Program-made: the position numbers and the translations under genes
NCBI GenBank assembly: GCA_005656395.1
Contig: SRSI01000070.1
Span: 1 to 64,000 of the forward strand
DNA from: Strongyloides papillosus
Taxonomy: Eukaryota; Nematoda; Chromadorea; Rhabditida; Strongyloididae
Direction: 5' to 3'
Length of the DNA: 64,000 bases
Notes under the pieces: generated by a model
What the model saw: only the letters and a program-made list of their open reading frames with translations
The model's database searches: none
Told to the model about the DNA's origin: nothing
Shown here: positions 25,576 through 40,300 of the stretch, piece after piece
How positions within the stretch are numbered: the stretch's first letter is position 1
Layout: every line of letters starts with the position of its first letter

Positions 25576-26154
25576 ATGCACTTTTTCTGTTTATTATATT
25601 TTAGTTTTTTACAATATTTTTTGATTAATGTTTCAGGTCGTTATTTGGATACAAAGCCAATAATTAAAACTTTTATACTACATAGAATCGTGGATGGAGA
25701 CCATAAATGTGAGGAAAACAATAGTGTTTTAAACAACACCATATATTATAAACCATATTTTTTTACATATAGCAATTTACATCGCCAACTTGTAAATTAT
25801 TATTATATAGAAAATAATAAAACATTCTCATTAAATGATATATCAGAACCTATATTTTATGAAACTATAGTAAGATACCTTAAATTCGATTGTGATGTTT
25901 CGAGGAATATAAAATGTGCCATTAAACCAGATATTGTCGCTTTAAAGTTCTTTAATTCAGGAAAAAAATACATCCAAAACATTGAAGTTGTCCTTAAAAG
26001 AACGATTACTTCCACAGAAGGAGAAACAAAAACTTTATTTGAAATTTCAACATTTCCTGTGGATAAATGTATCGATGTTGTCCCTGGAATGTATTATGTA
26101 TTTGGACCAGAAAAAGATTTTTTTTACGTAACAAGGGAAGAAGTTTCTCTTTAA
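25576..26154 (+). CDS. Secreted protein of unknown family, 192 residues
   Basis: A single exon. It starts with a clear signal peptide (MHFFCLLYFSFLQYFLINVS, probable cleavage after about residue 21). The mature part is about 170 residues with four cysteines (HKCEENN, KFDCDV, IKCAIK, VDKCID) and three N-glycosylation sites (NNT, NKT, and NVS near the cleavage site). It has no membrane segment and no repeats. It stands alone in AT-rich DNA, more than 2 kb from either neighbour on each side. I do not recognise the family; isolated intronless secreted proteins like this are common lineage-specific genes in parasitic nematodes (general knowledge, not shown here). Confidence 0.65.
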   Translation: MHFFCLLYFSFLQYFLINVSGRYLDTKPIIKTFILHRIVDGDHKCEENNSVLNNTIYYKPYFFTYSNLHRQLVNYYYIENNKTFSLNDISEPIFYETIVRYLKFDCDVSRNIKCAIKPDIVALKFFNSGKKYIQNIEVVLKRTITSTEGETKTLFEISTFPVDKCIDVVPGMYYVFGPEKDFFYVTREEVSL

Positions 26155-28349
26155 TTGCAACATTATACTTTTTAATTAATTAATATTCTACAAATATTTG
26201 TGTTTATAATATGTAATAAAAATTAGACGAAAATTTGTTTATACAATTTTTTTTTGAATATAATAAAACAACAAGTAGCAAGGAAAATATTTTTCAAGTG
26301 TACTATAATTAATAAAAGAATATGAAATTCAAAATAAAATCTGGATGATAACTAATATTTTATTTAATAAATTAGGGGGTTATATTTTTCTAGCAAGCTG
26401 TTGGTAATTAATATAAAATGTTTTATTTTTAGAGTGGGAATATTTAATAAATTTTTTTTTCGTTTAATTAAAGTTCATTTTACAAATAATATTATAATTC
26501 AATTCTTGCGTAAGTATGGAGTAAGAATGTTATCAAATTTCGTATAATTTAAATAATTTAGAAAAAAAAAGAATATAAAGTTAGAAATTATTAATATTTG
26601 GTATTTGGTACGTATAACAGATGTATTAAAATATTTTAGAAGGAAATTTCAGTAGCAATTATATATTGGGGTGAAAGAAACATATCCATTGTGTATTAAA
26701 CTTAAAATCAAATTGTTTTGGAAAAGTTTGTTATAAATCAATTTTTTGCCACTTTTTATTTAAGTTTAAGATTATAAAAAACGATATGAATTATTCAACC
26801 ATGTAAAGCGATTAATTTTTTATTTTAAATCCATTCCGTAAAAAAAGATTACATTCTATTTTTAGAAAATTATATGGTATATTATGAAGATTATACTTCC
26901 AGAGGAAATATCGTGATTTTGAAAAAAGAATTTCCTAAATTTTTTTGTAGGATACGATGAAATCATAAATTAATGTGGATTATTGGTTTTTGATAATTTT
27001 GTAATAATAAGAATTCTAATTATTATCATACTAATAATATAATTTTTTGAATCGTTCATACATAACTCTTCAGTGAAATATTATCTTTTTTGTATTTTTG
27101 AATCAGTTTTAATAAAGATGGACAGAATTTAAATATATTTTTGTTAAACACTATTGTAATCATGTTAATCAACGATAAAAATGCTCCACAGTTTCAAAAA
27201 TTTATTTTTATTTGAAGAGAACATTAAGGAATACCTTTAAACAAATTTTGTTCATATTTTTAACATCACAACAAACTTATCTATAAACATCTGATTGTTT
27301 TTCAAAATCCTTAAAGTACATTTCAATAAATCTTATATTTAAAAATATTTACTCTTATTAATACCAAAAAATATTTATAATAAATCTGTTTTTTTTAATT
27401 TTCCTATAATTCAGTGTCAATAATTATACAGTTTAAAGGTGTTAATTATGTACTTATATTTATATTTTTTTGAGAAAGTGTAAACCAATAACATTATTAT
27501 GGGAAAGTTATGATCCATTACACAATAATCTTTAATAATAATATTTTCCAGAATCAACTTCTATAAATAATATAATAAAAATAAACTTAATTTATGATGT
27601 GAATTTCTCATGTATTAGTTATTTTTCAGTGACAACATGTTTATAGTGAATCATGTAAAAAAAAGTGTTAATTCAAAATGTTGTTTAAGTTAGAACAAAA
27701 GTTTTAACGTGCTATAATTATATTCACGATTAGCTTAAAAGAATTCTAAAAAAATTGAGTGGGTTTTAGGTGGAGAGATTATGAATTCATGTAAATATTA
27801 TTTGTTAATATATTATTATTACTTTGTTAATTATTTAATCATTTATTCAAATAATGGCTAAATAATATAAAATACAAGAGTAATCAAAAGTTACTTTATT
27901 AATTATTCATAGTACTTCTATATTATTTATTCATTATATTCCCCCAATTAGAAATATATTTCCTATAGAAAGCTAAAAAAACATTACTATAGATGTTTTA
28001 AAATTTAAGTAAACTAAATTAATACTAAGATAACATTCACATTTAAAAAGAATTTCCTTTTATTTTTTTAAAAAGTGCATTGAAAGAACTTTTAAAGTAA
28101 GTATTACTTCACTGGAAAAAAATAACAAAAAAAAATACTCTTAACTTTAATGAAAATTCCTTTTTAAATTTGTATGAATTTTCCCTTGAAAACTACAAGT
28201 AATGTGATTATACATAAAGATAATAATATTTATCGTTTGAAGGTACAAATTATAGTAATATTTATAATCAATATAAAGAATACAAATATAAAAATTAATT
28301 CATGTAAGAAACTTTATTTTATTGTGAACTGGTTGGACATTTTGTTAAT
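26155..28349. other. Intergenic, AT-rich
   Basis: About 2.2 kb with no coding or RNA gene that I can support. The right end is the 3' UTR of hemicentin, with its AATAAA signals at 28313-28323. Confidence 0.6.
28313..28323 (-). terminator. him-4: Polyadenylation signals of hemicentin
   Basis: On the minus strand two overlapping AATAAA hexamers (AATAAAATAAAG) lie about 30 bases after the hemicentin stop codon, a normal position for 3'-end formation. Confidence 0.6.
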
Positions 28350-31300
28350 TTAAAAATCGTATGCTGAGACAGCTACGTAAAGTATTGTTTGTTGTATTTT
28401 ATTAATGATTGTGTTGTTGTTGGGGTCTTTTGGTGTTGATGTTATAACGAGACGGTGGATATCTTCTTCGTTTAACTGCTCGTTATTGTATACTATACCT
28501 CTACCATTTACGTTCTCGATTCTGTATTTGTAATGATATGACATATGGTAGTCTGTGTTTTTCATTATTTTACCATCTTTGTCTTGAGTTGTTAAACGAA
28601 GAATTGGAGTATCTTTCGATAATCCTTTACGAGTACTGATTGTTTCGATATTAATTGGTCTAATACCACAATATCCACGACATTTAGGTTTGCAAATACT
28701 AAAAATCAGTTACAAACAATTTTAACTACTATAAAACTTACTTATCCATAAAAGTAAAACCTTTACGGCATGGAGAACTTTGACAATGATAACCCCCCAA
28801 TATATTAATACACAATGAATCCGGTGAACATACACCTCTAATTTCAAGGCATTCATTTATATCAATACATTTAAGATTATCCTCATCTAATCTATATCCA
28901 TCTGGACATCCACATGTATAACTACCAGGTAAATTAATACACTGATACTGACATGGAGCATCAAATGAACATTCATCTATATCTTTACATATTGTTCCAT
29001 TCCACCAATAATTGGATGGACATCTAGTGGATGATTGGATATCATTGAATTCAATATTATATACAGGTTTCTCTACATCAAATACAAGATCCTTACATCC
29101 ACCATTCTGGGGAGGGTAACCTTCTGGACATGTGCAGGTATATGAACCATTGGTATTTGTACATGACATAGGTGGTTCACACATATTTAAGGCACATTCA
29201 TCAATATCAATACATTGATCATATGCATTCAATTCATATCCCTTTTCACATCTATCAATACATCTATATGATCCTTCAGTATTGAAACATTCCTTATTTC
29301 CTTCGCATATATCTGGGCCAATACTACATTCATCTATATCAACACATGTCCCATCTAATTTTGATGAAAATCCTTTGGGACATCTTATTTTACATTCATA
29401 TGACCCTTCATAGTTAATACACTCTGCATCAGGATCATCACAAGGTTCAGTACTAAGACATTCATCAATATCCTCACATTTTCCATGAATGAAAAAGAAT
29501 CCCTTTGGACAGTCATGTTTTGTCTCAAATTTAGTATTTAACTTATTCTTCATTTGACCCACAGTTGGTGTGGCAGTTATGTATGTTGTCTTCAAGTCAT
29601 TCATATTAATTCTATCCTCATAACTAGGATCATACTTGATTTCATCCTTCCATTCAAAACCAATTTTATGTTTGTTATTTAATGTTACCATACTTTGTCC
29701 GTTACCAATATACACACCTGGTTCCAATTCAAACATCTCCACATCCAATGGATTGAAGTATATATTTTCATATGTTGAGTGAGGTAAATTACCTTCTATA
29801 TCAGTCTCCATATCAAGTATATCATTCTTTAACATTCCTTTACCTTTTTGATTTACAGTAACTGTTTTACCGTTATCAAAGAAGTATTGTGTTGTCCTGT
29901 TAAATTTACCATTTGTTGACCTTATATTTGGCATATCTTTACCATTTCCTAATAAGGGGTATGGGGCAGTGATGATGCTAGCAATATTTTTGCTTAATTT
30001 ACTTTTATTTCCAATAAGATCCTCCACAACAGTTACTATATCAACACCATCTTCACCACCATACTCGATATCCTGCTGCAATCTCAATGCTTCACTCTTT
30101 ATATTTGATTTCACAGAACTTGGACCATGTTCAATAATTAACTTCACACCATCCCAACTTTTACCCAAAGCATTAAATCCTCTACACTTATAATCACCAC
30201 CATCATTTGATTCAATATTAAATATAGCCAAACTATTATTAGCCAAAACCTTAAATTTCACATTATTCGTACTTATTGGTATATCATTTTTACTCCACCT
30301 AATCCTAGTTGTTAACGGATTTCCCCTTTTCAATCTACAATCAATAGTAATATTAAAAGTAGGCTTAGCATGAATTCTTGTAGGTCTAATTACAACTTTA
30401 GCTGGTTTATCCTTAGCAACTTTGACATGTGATAGTTTTAAATTACCATGATTTCCATCTATGTAACAATCTATGAAATTATCTAACTCTTCCTTTTCGG
30501 CTTTATATCCAACAACAAGGCTGTTATTATTTAGGAGATGGACACCATTGGTGTTTGAATCAACGAGTTCGTTATCCATCTTCCATACAACATTTTCCAT
30601 GTTCTTTTCGTTATTACTTACACTTCTCTTCCATTTTGGTAGAGCACAATCAAGTGTTGTGTAGTCTTTTGATAATTTATTGTCAGTTTTATTTTTTTCT
30701 TGTGTATCGAGTACTGTAATTATTGCGTTAATTCGTTTTGTGGAGATGGAGTTGTATGCTACACATGTATAGGTGGCTGATTGATTGACATGTTTAATTT
30801 CCGCTTTTAATATTGAATTTCCGAATGTTGGGGGTGTGTCATTAACATATTTACCATTCTTCAACCATTTAATTTCCGGGGTCGGGATACCCTCGGCACC
30901 ACATTTGAGTTCTAATGTCTCTCCGATACTGACATTTTTGTGTTCTGGTGTTTCTGTAAATGAGACTGTGGCGAATTTAAATAATGGGTTTCTATTAAAT
31001 CTCCCTGGTAGGCAACGGATTGTGATGCCTTGTGTATTATTCTCCGGTAATTGAGCATGTTCCTGATGCATTTCAATTAAATCAGAGTTATCTGGAGCAT
31101 CACCTCTATTAGTTACAAGATGTTTCGATATAGGATCCCCATTCTCATCACACTCAATATGAACTAACTTATTTCTTTTTTCGTTATCTATAACAGATAA
31201 CTTCCTTACACCTATAGCAAAACCAGCATCACTCTTAGCACTACAATGATAAAAACCATCATCATCTGTAGTTACATTATTAATAGCAAGAGTTGATCCA

Positions 31301-34300
31301 AAAACTTTATATTTCCCCTCACTTCCCGTAATATTGACACCAGGTAACTTTACCCATGATATAACAGGCATTGGGTTTCCAGTAGCATTACACTCCAACA
31401 TTACAATATTTCCAAGTCGTGAGGTAACATTAAGTCTCTCCGGATATATAGTTGGTGGTATTAGGACTGCCAAATCAAAATCTTTATAAATAGTTCCAGC
31501 CCAATTCTCTGCTTTACATGTGTATGTACCCTCTGATGCTTTAGTGATACTTTCAAATATTGCTGAAGATTTTATTTCACCTGACATTTTATCAATTGCA
31601 GCTAAAATGTAATAGTTAAGTTAAAAAAAGATAAACTTTTGTAATTTGAGAGTAAATGAATTAGCTTTTTATTAAAGTAAATAGAGGGGATTTTTTTCTA
31701 TTTTTACCTTCAAACCTCTCAAACATAAATTCAAACATTATAAATTATATTTATAAAACAATAATTATATTATTTTTTATCCATAATTATATTACTAGGA
31801 TAGAAAAAATAAAACAACATATAATTATATTTATTGATATGTTGGAAACTTTAAAGTTTTTATTGCATACACAAACATTTTAATTTAAAGCTAAATCCAA
31901 CTTTTTCAATAATAATAATTAATCTTAAGATTAATCTTCCTCTAAATGCTGGATTTCGATCTTTTACAAACGACTAATTTATCTTTGATTGCTGTTTGTA
32001 ATGAGAAAATGTATTTTTTAGTTTATAATTAAAAAAATTCCTTACGTCATAAATATAGCCTAGAGTATTTTCATTCCTACCTTTAACTTCACAAGGATTA
32101 TAATTAAAAAAATTACAAATTGTATAAATCTTTGATTTCAATTTGCTTCCCAAAAAATAATGTAATTTTGACTATTATTTTTTAATTGTTTTTATAGTAA
32201 TTATAGTAAATGATGCCAAAAATATTGTTTTTGTTTTACCCCTTTTTTCAATATAAAGATGTTTTCAATATTTCCTCATACAAATTAGTTAATATTTTAT
32301 TCATATCATCAACTGTAATTAAAACTATTGTGTATAATTAATAAGAGCTGCTGTAATTAAAAAAATCCTGAGTATTAATATGCAGAAATGTTACATAATA
32401 ATAACAAATATTTTTTGATAAAATTTAAAATTAATTATGTAAGATTTCTTCTTACCAATATCAATTTTGGAAATTATTGTTTTTATTATTATTATTTGTT
32501 TTTATAAATACTCCCAATAATAAGTTTTTTATTGTACCAGTACGAGTGTATGTTTTCATGGAAATATGAAAAATAGAAAATTTAATATGACATTTGTTTA
32601 ATGTTCTTATCAAATTTCATTAAGTACCCTTAGTTAGGTAAGAAGCAAATAAATACTTTATTCGATTAATTTTACAGTATGCTAGTAATTTCATTAAGAA
32701 ATCATAAAAAGGTTAAAAAAATACCTTTACTTTCTGTTTGAAAACATTAAATATTCCCGTATTTACCAACTTGAATGTTCTTTGTACATAAATTTTAATA
32801 TTAAAAATGTTTTCATTTCTCTTTTTTAAAACTAATTTAAAAATTTAGAAAATATTATGGTTTCTCATAAGAATAAACTGTCAAGAACAGGTTGTTTCAA
32901 AGTGTACTACTTTACTTAATTTGTTATCGTAAATTTACATTTAGGGTTTTTACCCCTCCAGGAAAAAAATTTAATATATAAAAAAACATTTATAGCCGAG
33001 ATTTTCAGGAAAAAAAATTACTTCCGATCTACATGATATTATTATTCTCTTTATAAACACTCTCCCCCCAAATGAATTAATTTTTGTTATTGGCAATTCA
33101 AAACTTTTTCCATGTAATTTAACCACATATAATTAGCAAATAGCAAATTTGTTTTTATAGCAAACAAATTTTAATTTTAAAAATATATTTTCAAAAGCTA
33201 AATTTGATGTTAGCTCGCAAGTAATTACCGAATAACGGTATTAAATTATAACCCACATAAAAAATTTATAATATTGTTTTTTTTCATAACAAAACCTTTT
33301 TTTTCAAACTCTAATTGTTAAAGGTAAAAAAATATTATGAATCATTTGGATACACGTACAATTATACCCTTCATAAACCATCCATTATAATTTCTTTATA
33401 AATTTTATATAATTACAAAGTCTAATATGATATCCCTCCTCTCATAAATTATATGCTTTATTTTTTATCCCAATGCATATATAATGGCAAGAAATTTAGT
33501 ATGATATTTATAGTTTTGAAAACTTACTATGTGTTAATGGTTCATTATCCTTAAGCCACGTAATTTTTGGGTTTGGTACACCGGTTGCCTCACACCATAT
33601 TTCACCTCGCTCCCCAACTTTAAATGTTATCAATCGTTCCTTTTCAGATATCTTAGGTGGTACTAAAATGAAAGTAGATAAGATGATGTGCTTTAAGATT
33701 TTGTTACTTGTAATCGCTGTTTGGAATACAATTGAATCCAAGCGTAAGGTTATCTTTTATCTATTTAACTTTTGATTTTAGCTCATTATCTCAATTATGA
33801 AGCAATTGCAAGAGACTTGGATACCTTCCCTGTCATCATCAACAAAAACGTACCAATGTCACCAAGAGAAATGAGATTTATGGCTTTGTTTAATGATGAG
33901 TTAGATAAGTTACAACAAAATGAAAATCTAGCAAAATTTTTGTAAAAGACTATGAGACAAGCATTATAATGCCCAATAACCAAATTTGACTATACAAAAC
34001 TTCTAAATAATACATTTGTTAAAAAATTCTTCTGTCAATCTCCGTTCAACAAAATTAAAAAAATTAACTTTCGAGAAAGAACAGTAAAAAGAAAAAATTT
34101 AAGACTTGTTAATCATAAATACAGAATCATCTCCTTATCCAAAAAGTCCTTACGTATTGCTTCAATTAATCATTTAATTTTATATTCAAACCACATAAAA
34201 GTATAAACTAATCCGAAATTCTGTGGTTTTTAATTTTTACATTTTATATTTCCAATAAAAATACTTTTTTTTAAACTTACTTCCGATATTTAATAATATT

Positions 34301-37300
34301 TCTTGGTTTGTATGCCCTGCTGCATTGGATGCTGAACATGTATAATTACCACCATCTGACAATTTTGTTTTATTTATCTGGATATAGGAATTGTCCTTGG
34401 AGAGGAAAATGTTATCGTCAAAGTTTATCTTGCCGTCATTTTTGGCCCATACTATGCTGTCACGATATGATTCATGAATATCGCATGCCAAAAGTGCAGG
34501 TTCCCCTTCGGTAATGTTTAGCATTTTTTTATCATCTGACACTAGTGTGGGTGGGAGAAGTACTTTTACGGCTAACTCTTTTGATTCTGTCCCGGCACTG
34601 TTTGTTGCCTGGCACCTGAATATATGATTTCCACTTGTAGATAGGTGTTTGACGGTTAGGATTTCGTTGTCGATTACAAAATCAATGTCAATATCTTCTG
34701 ATAGTAATTCGATATTCTCATCATTCAAGAACCATGTTATCTCTGGTTGAGGGTAACCATTAGAGAGACAATACAACTCAAAACCTCCTCCTTTAGCAAT
34801 TATAGTTTCATTAGGTGATGATTCTCTTATACTAGGTTTAATTAATATTTCTAATGTAAATGCTTGTTGATCTTGACCAGCTTCATTCTCAGCAAAACAG
34901 ATATAAATTCCGATATCTGTTAGACGTGTATCGATAATCTTAAGAATTCCATCGTTTACAATGTACCTTTCGCCACTTTCAACATGTACTCCATTACGTT
35001 GCCAGGTTATCTTTGGAACTGGTTCACCAACAGCTTTACACTCCAAAATAGATACTTTTCCTTCTTCAACTTTCACAGTTCCACTATTATAGATAAATGG
35101 TGGTTGATCAACATCAACAAAATACTCAAACTCATCTTGTCCAGCTTCATTAGTTGCTTCACATTTATAAATACCTGAATCCAATAATGAAATATTAAAT
35201 ATCTGTAAATATCTTCCCTCCTCTGTAATTACATATCTCTTATCAAATGAACTAATCAAAGTTCCATTCAAATACCAAGCTATTTCTGGATCTGGTTTAC
35301 CCTCAACAACACAAGTCAAAGTAAGATTCTTCTGTGTCGGTATCCTAGGATTTGGATCAGCAATATCCCTATTAATCGTTGGTGGTACCAAAACATCAAC
35401 CCATATCTCTTTTTCAGCTGATCCCACTGAATTTGTGGCATGACAACTATACTCACCAACATTAGCTTGTGATAGTCTTGGAATGTCAAGTCTTGTGTTT
35501 TTGAGAGATAATCTTATACCATCACCAGAGGATGTAATTATGTTTCCATTGAATCTCCATATAATTTCGGGTTCGGGATTTCCACTGACGTTACAATGTA
35601 TTGAGACTGCGCTACCGATTTTTCTTGTAACACCAGTTTCACTGTATATCTCGGCTGATGGTTTTACCCAAACGTCTAATGTAATCTCAAGCTCTGAGGT
35701 ACCAGCATCATTCTCAGCCAAACAAACCCATGAACCAGCTTCATCAGCACTAACCTTACTAATTGATATCTTTGATTTATCAGGTGATATCTTGATTCTT
35801 GGATCTTTCGATGGATCAACCTCAATACCATTCTTATACCAAACAATTATCGGAGGTGGATTACCAGATGAGGGACACCACAACTCCACATCACTATTCT
35901 CAAAGAAATGTGGCTCCAAATCAATCTTAGTTGTATCAATAAGAGGTTTAGCTGAAAAATTAATATAGATAAAATTTAAAAAAGATAAGTATGAATGATA
36001 GGAAAACTCAGCCATAAGAGAATAGAACAAAAGGATATTTGATCACTTGGAAATATGGTGGTCATGCAAAATAAAAATGTTGATTATGTTAGTTGGTTAG
36101 TTATATCAGGACAGGTTGTTAGTATTTGTTAGATTTTATTAAATAAAAGGGAAAATAAATTATTTAAAAAGCATAGGAAAATAAAATAAAAATGAGATTC
36201 TAGAGGAAAAAGATATTGTTTTGTATAAAATAGATGTTTTTTTATAAGTGAATTATACTATGAAAGTGATTTTGTTTGTTTTTTTCTTTTTGTACCCTAA
36301 TTTTGGTAGTCTTTTATATCTTCTATTGGTATTGTAATTAGAATAGTCATAATAGTCTTCATTACTTTCATCGTAATTTTTTATGGTAATTTTAAAATCA
36401 TTGGTTGAGTAATTAACATCATCGTCATAATAACTCTTTTCTGTTGTATATATTTCTTCTTCATTAAATCTGTTTTTATTTTCAACATGAATATTTAAAT
36501 ATCTATCACCCCTAGATTGACTACTATTTCTCCTACTATTAACACTATTTACTGGAGATACCCTATTATAATTTCTGTAAAACGTCGGTGCAGTCGAAAA
36601 GATACTATTAATAATTTTTTCCCTAACTTTTAACCTCTTTTTTTGCCTCCTATTCATCGTCAATTGTCTCATTAATTTTAACTTCAACGGTTCATGACTC
36701 TCCTCAAAACTATTTTTATACTCAACAATATCTTTTAACTCTAAATCTCTACAATATTTTGTTGATAAACTCATACATAATATGTTGACTTCAAAGTTTG
36801 CTTTGGCTTCTCCGGCACGGTTTACTGCTTGACATGTATAGTTTGCTGTATCAACGAAAGATGCTGATAAGACTTGGTAACGTCTTCCATCAGATAATAG
36901 CTTAAAAATTTATAAAGTTTTATATTGGTATTTATGTATTTTTTAAAAATATTTTTTAATAAAAACTTACTTTAAAATGATTACTTGAAAGTGGATCTAA
37001 AGGTATTGTGTTTTTGTACCAAACAATATCAATTGGAACATTCTGTTCAATTGGTACTTTAACTGGACAGACTAATGTTAAAACTTCACCTTCCCTCTTA
37101 TTAATATGTTGTGTCTCGTAACTCTCCATCTGAGGTGGAATCAAAACTTGTAAATCAAAATCTTCCGAAGTCTTTCCAGCTGAAGACTCAACTAAACATG
37201 TATACTTTCCTTGATCACCAATATCGACCTTCTTAATATTCAAAATCTGGCCATTTCCGTCCTCAACATATTTATCCATCTCAAAATCAATATTCACTCC

Positions 37301-40300
37301 ATCCCGAAGCCAAGTTACTGTTGGTTGAGGAATTCCACTTGCCGGACATTCCAAAGATATTGTCTTATTCAATATTGCCAATGGATTTTGGATAAGATTT
37401 GATTTGTCAATCTTAGGTGGTATTAATACCTTCAAATTTATATCAATCTCTGCCTCACCAGCTTCATTAGAAACTTCACAACTATACTTTCCTGCTGATG
37501 CTAGTTGAGCATTATAAAGTGTCAATTTCAAGCTATCCTTTGAAATATAATATTTTCCTTTCTCATTATTAATTACCTCACCATTCTTGGTCCAGACAAC
37601 TTTGAATAAATTCTTTCTTTTAAAACCAAAGAGTGAAAATTCTGGTGTTGGTACATCTACAGGACATGTCATTGTAACATCATTATTAACAACTACATTA
37701 TATGATGTCTGACCTTTAGATCCAAATTTAGGTTTAGCAATAATCTCAACTGAGTAATCTGTATCAATTGATGCTACCTCATTCTCTGCTTTACATGTAA
37801 ATTTAACACCATCATCGTTATCAGCACTTTTTATTAATAAATCTGTACTATTTATCAAGTTGTATTTATCATTATCCTCAAATTCTATTTCTTCACCATT
37901 CTTAAACCATGTAATAAGAGGTTTCGGGTTACCAACAGCTGGACAACTAATTAACAAATCATTTCCATGTATAACTCTTGGATTTTGATCAATTGACTCT
38001 TCAATAGTTGGAACAGTAAGAATAGTTAATGCAAATTCTTTTTCCGTTTCACCACCACTATTCTTTGCAACACACGAATAACCACCAGAGTCACCTTTCC
38101 TTGCACGTGGAATCATCATCGTCTCCCCACGTGGTGAGAACAACAACTCCGAGGTATCCTGAATTGGTCTACCACCACGAAGCCAGGTAACAGAAGGTGT
38201 TGGATTACCCTCACTCTTACACTCAAACTTAGCAATACTACCCTCCTTAACACGTATCTCCGAGGGGGACTGGCGAATACGGGGTTTCTCCAATATATCA
38301 ACAATAAAATCAGCCACAGCAATTCCTGATTCACTACTTGCCTCACAAGTATACCTACCATTGTCGTTTCTACTAACATTAAATAGATTTAATTTTTCAC
38401 TAGATATGTCTAATGGGACATCACCCTTTTTCCATGTAATGGTGGGTTGTGGAATTCCGGTAGCGGTACAGTCTAATGTCATGTCTTGGTACTCTTTTAG
38501 TTGAATTATTTTTTCACCTTCTACGATTGATGGTGGTACGAGAACGGTAAGTTTTGTTGTATCATTAGCGGAGCCAGCGAAGTTTGATGCGATACATGTG
38601 TAGTTTCCGGAACTTGCTAGTTTGGTTTCTTTGATGTAGATGTAATGCATGAATGCAGATGAGTGTGTGAATTCTGAGGAGTATGGTTCGCCGTTCTTTC
38701 TCCATTCTACTTTAGATGGTTTGGATCCTGTAACTTCACAACGAATTGTAATACCTTGTCCTTCAATAACTTTTTGTTCTTTTAACATTGGTTTTATTAC
38801 GGGTGGTTCTGTTACTTGGAGAAGGTAATCTGCTTCGATATTTCCTATTTTGTTGTAACCTTTGCATGTATAACGACCTTTATGTATACTTTCTGTTACA
38901 GGGATGTATAATGTTTTTCCATTGTTGATAATTTCATATCCTTGAGCCTCCTCTGAAAGTTCTACACCATCTAAATACCATTCAATTTCAGGATATGGGA
39001 ATCCAGAAATATTACAATTAAGAGTTGTTGGTTGATTAATAGGATTATCAATAGTCCTAAACGAAGGTCCAGTAATCATGGGTGGAACTAAAATTTAACT
39101 ATAATTAACATTAATATTTAATAAACATACTAAGAACATCAAAATCAAAGAATGCATTATCTTTACCAGCAGCATTCTTAGCCAAACACTCATATTTCCC
39201 GCCATCATTTTTTTGTATCTTAAGTATCGTTAAATGTTTACCATTTTTTGTAATTTGAAAATTAGACCCCGGAATATTTTTAATAGGAATATCATTTTTA
39301 AACCATTCAATTTCAGCATTATCCTCAAGTAATGGGCAAATAAATGTTGTAGTATTTCCTTCCTTTCCTTCAACAAAATTTTCCTTTACAGTGGCATTAG
39401 GGGGATTAAGGATGGTGTAAATTATATCCTTTTCAGCGGATCCACCATCATTAATAGCAATACATGTATAATGACCAGCATCATCCTCAGTTATCTCTTC
39501 AATATCAAGGAACTGACCATCATTTCTAAATGAATACTCATCCCTCTCCAGTTCATCACCATTCTAAAATAAACAATATTTTCATCATCATCAAAACATT
39601 TATCTTTTTTTAAAAATATTTTTATTTAAGGAGAATTTTTGTGTATCTACTTTTTTTATAATCATTAAAATACAATATTTGATAAACTATTAGTGCATTT
39701 TCACACACCTTCTTCAAAGCCATTCCCATGATATTTATACTATACTTCATTAAGATATCAATTTCTGTATTAAAAATTTGTTTTCATCATATCAATAAAT
39801 TTATATATATTACAAAGTAAATAGAATTAATCTTATTTTTCTATAATTTTATTTCCATCCTAAATTCATAATAAAAATATAAACTTAATATGTATTTGTG
39901 TACCTGATGAGGTTATAAAATATTAATGTATGGGAAGAAGCTCAAATTTTTTCCATTCTTAACTCATTAAAAATGTGCATGTTTGTTGGAGTAGTTAATT
40001 GATACTACTTTGACATATTAAGAAAATTATTTCTTTCCAAAAATTATTTTTAAATTTTAGGATTAACTAGATATATGTATATATATACGTTCCTTTAAAA
40101 CATTAAGTAAATACTGTTATTGTACAAATTTTTATCCTCTAAAAACATATACTCTGGTAAAAATATTTTTTTATAAATTTTTAATTCATTAATGTTAAAT
40201 TATGTATAATGAAAATATAAAATTCCCTATTAATTGAATAATTACCGAATTTTATATCAAATGCCTAGTGGTAATCATAATTGAACAGTATATTTGGGAT

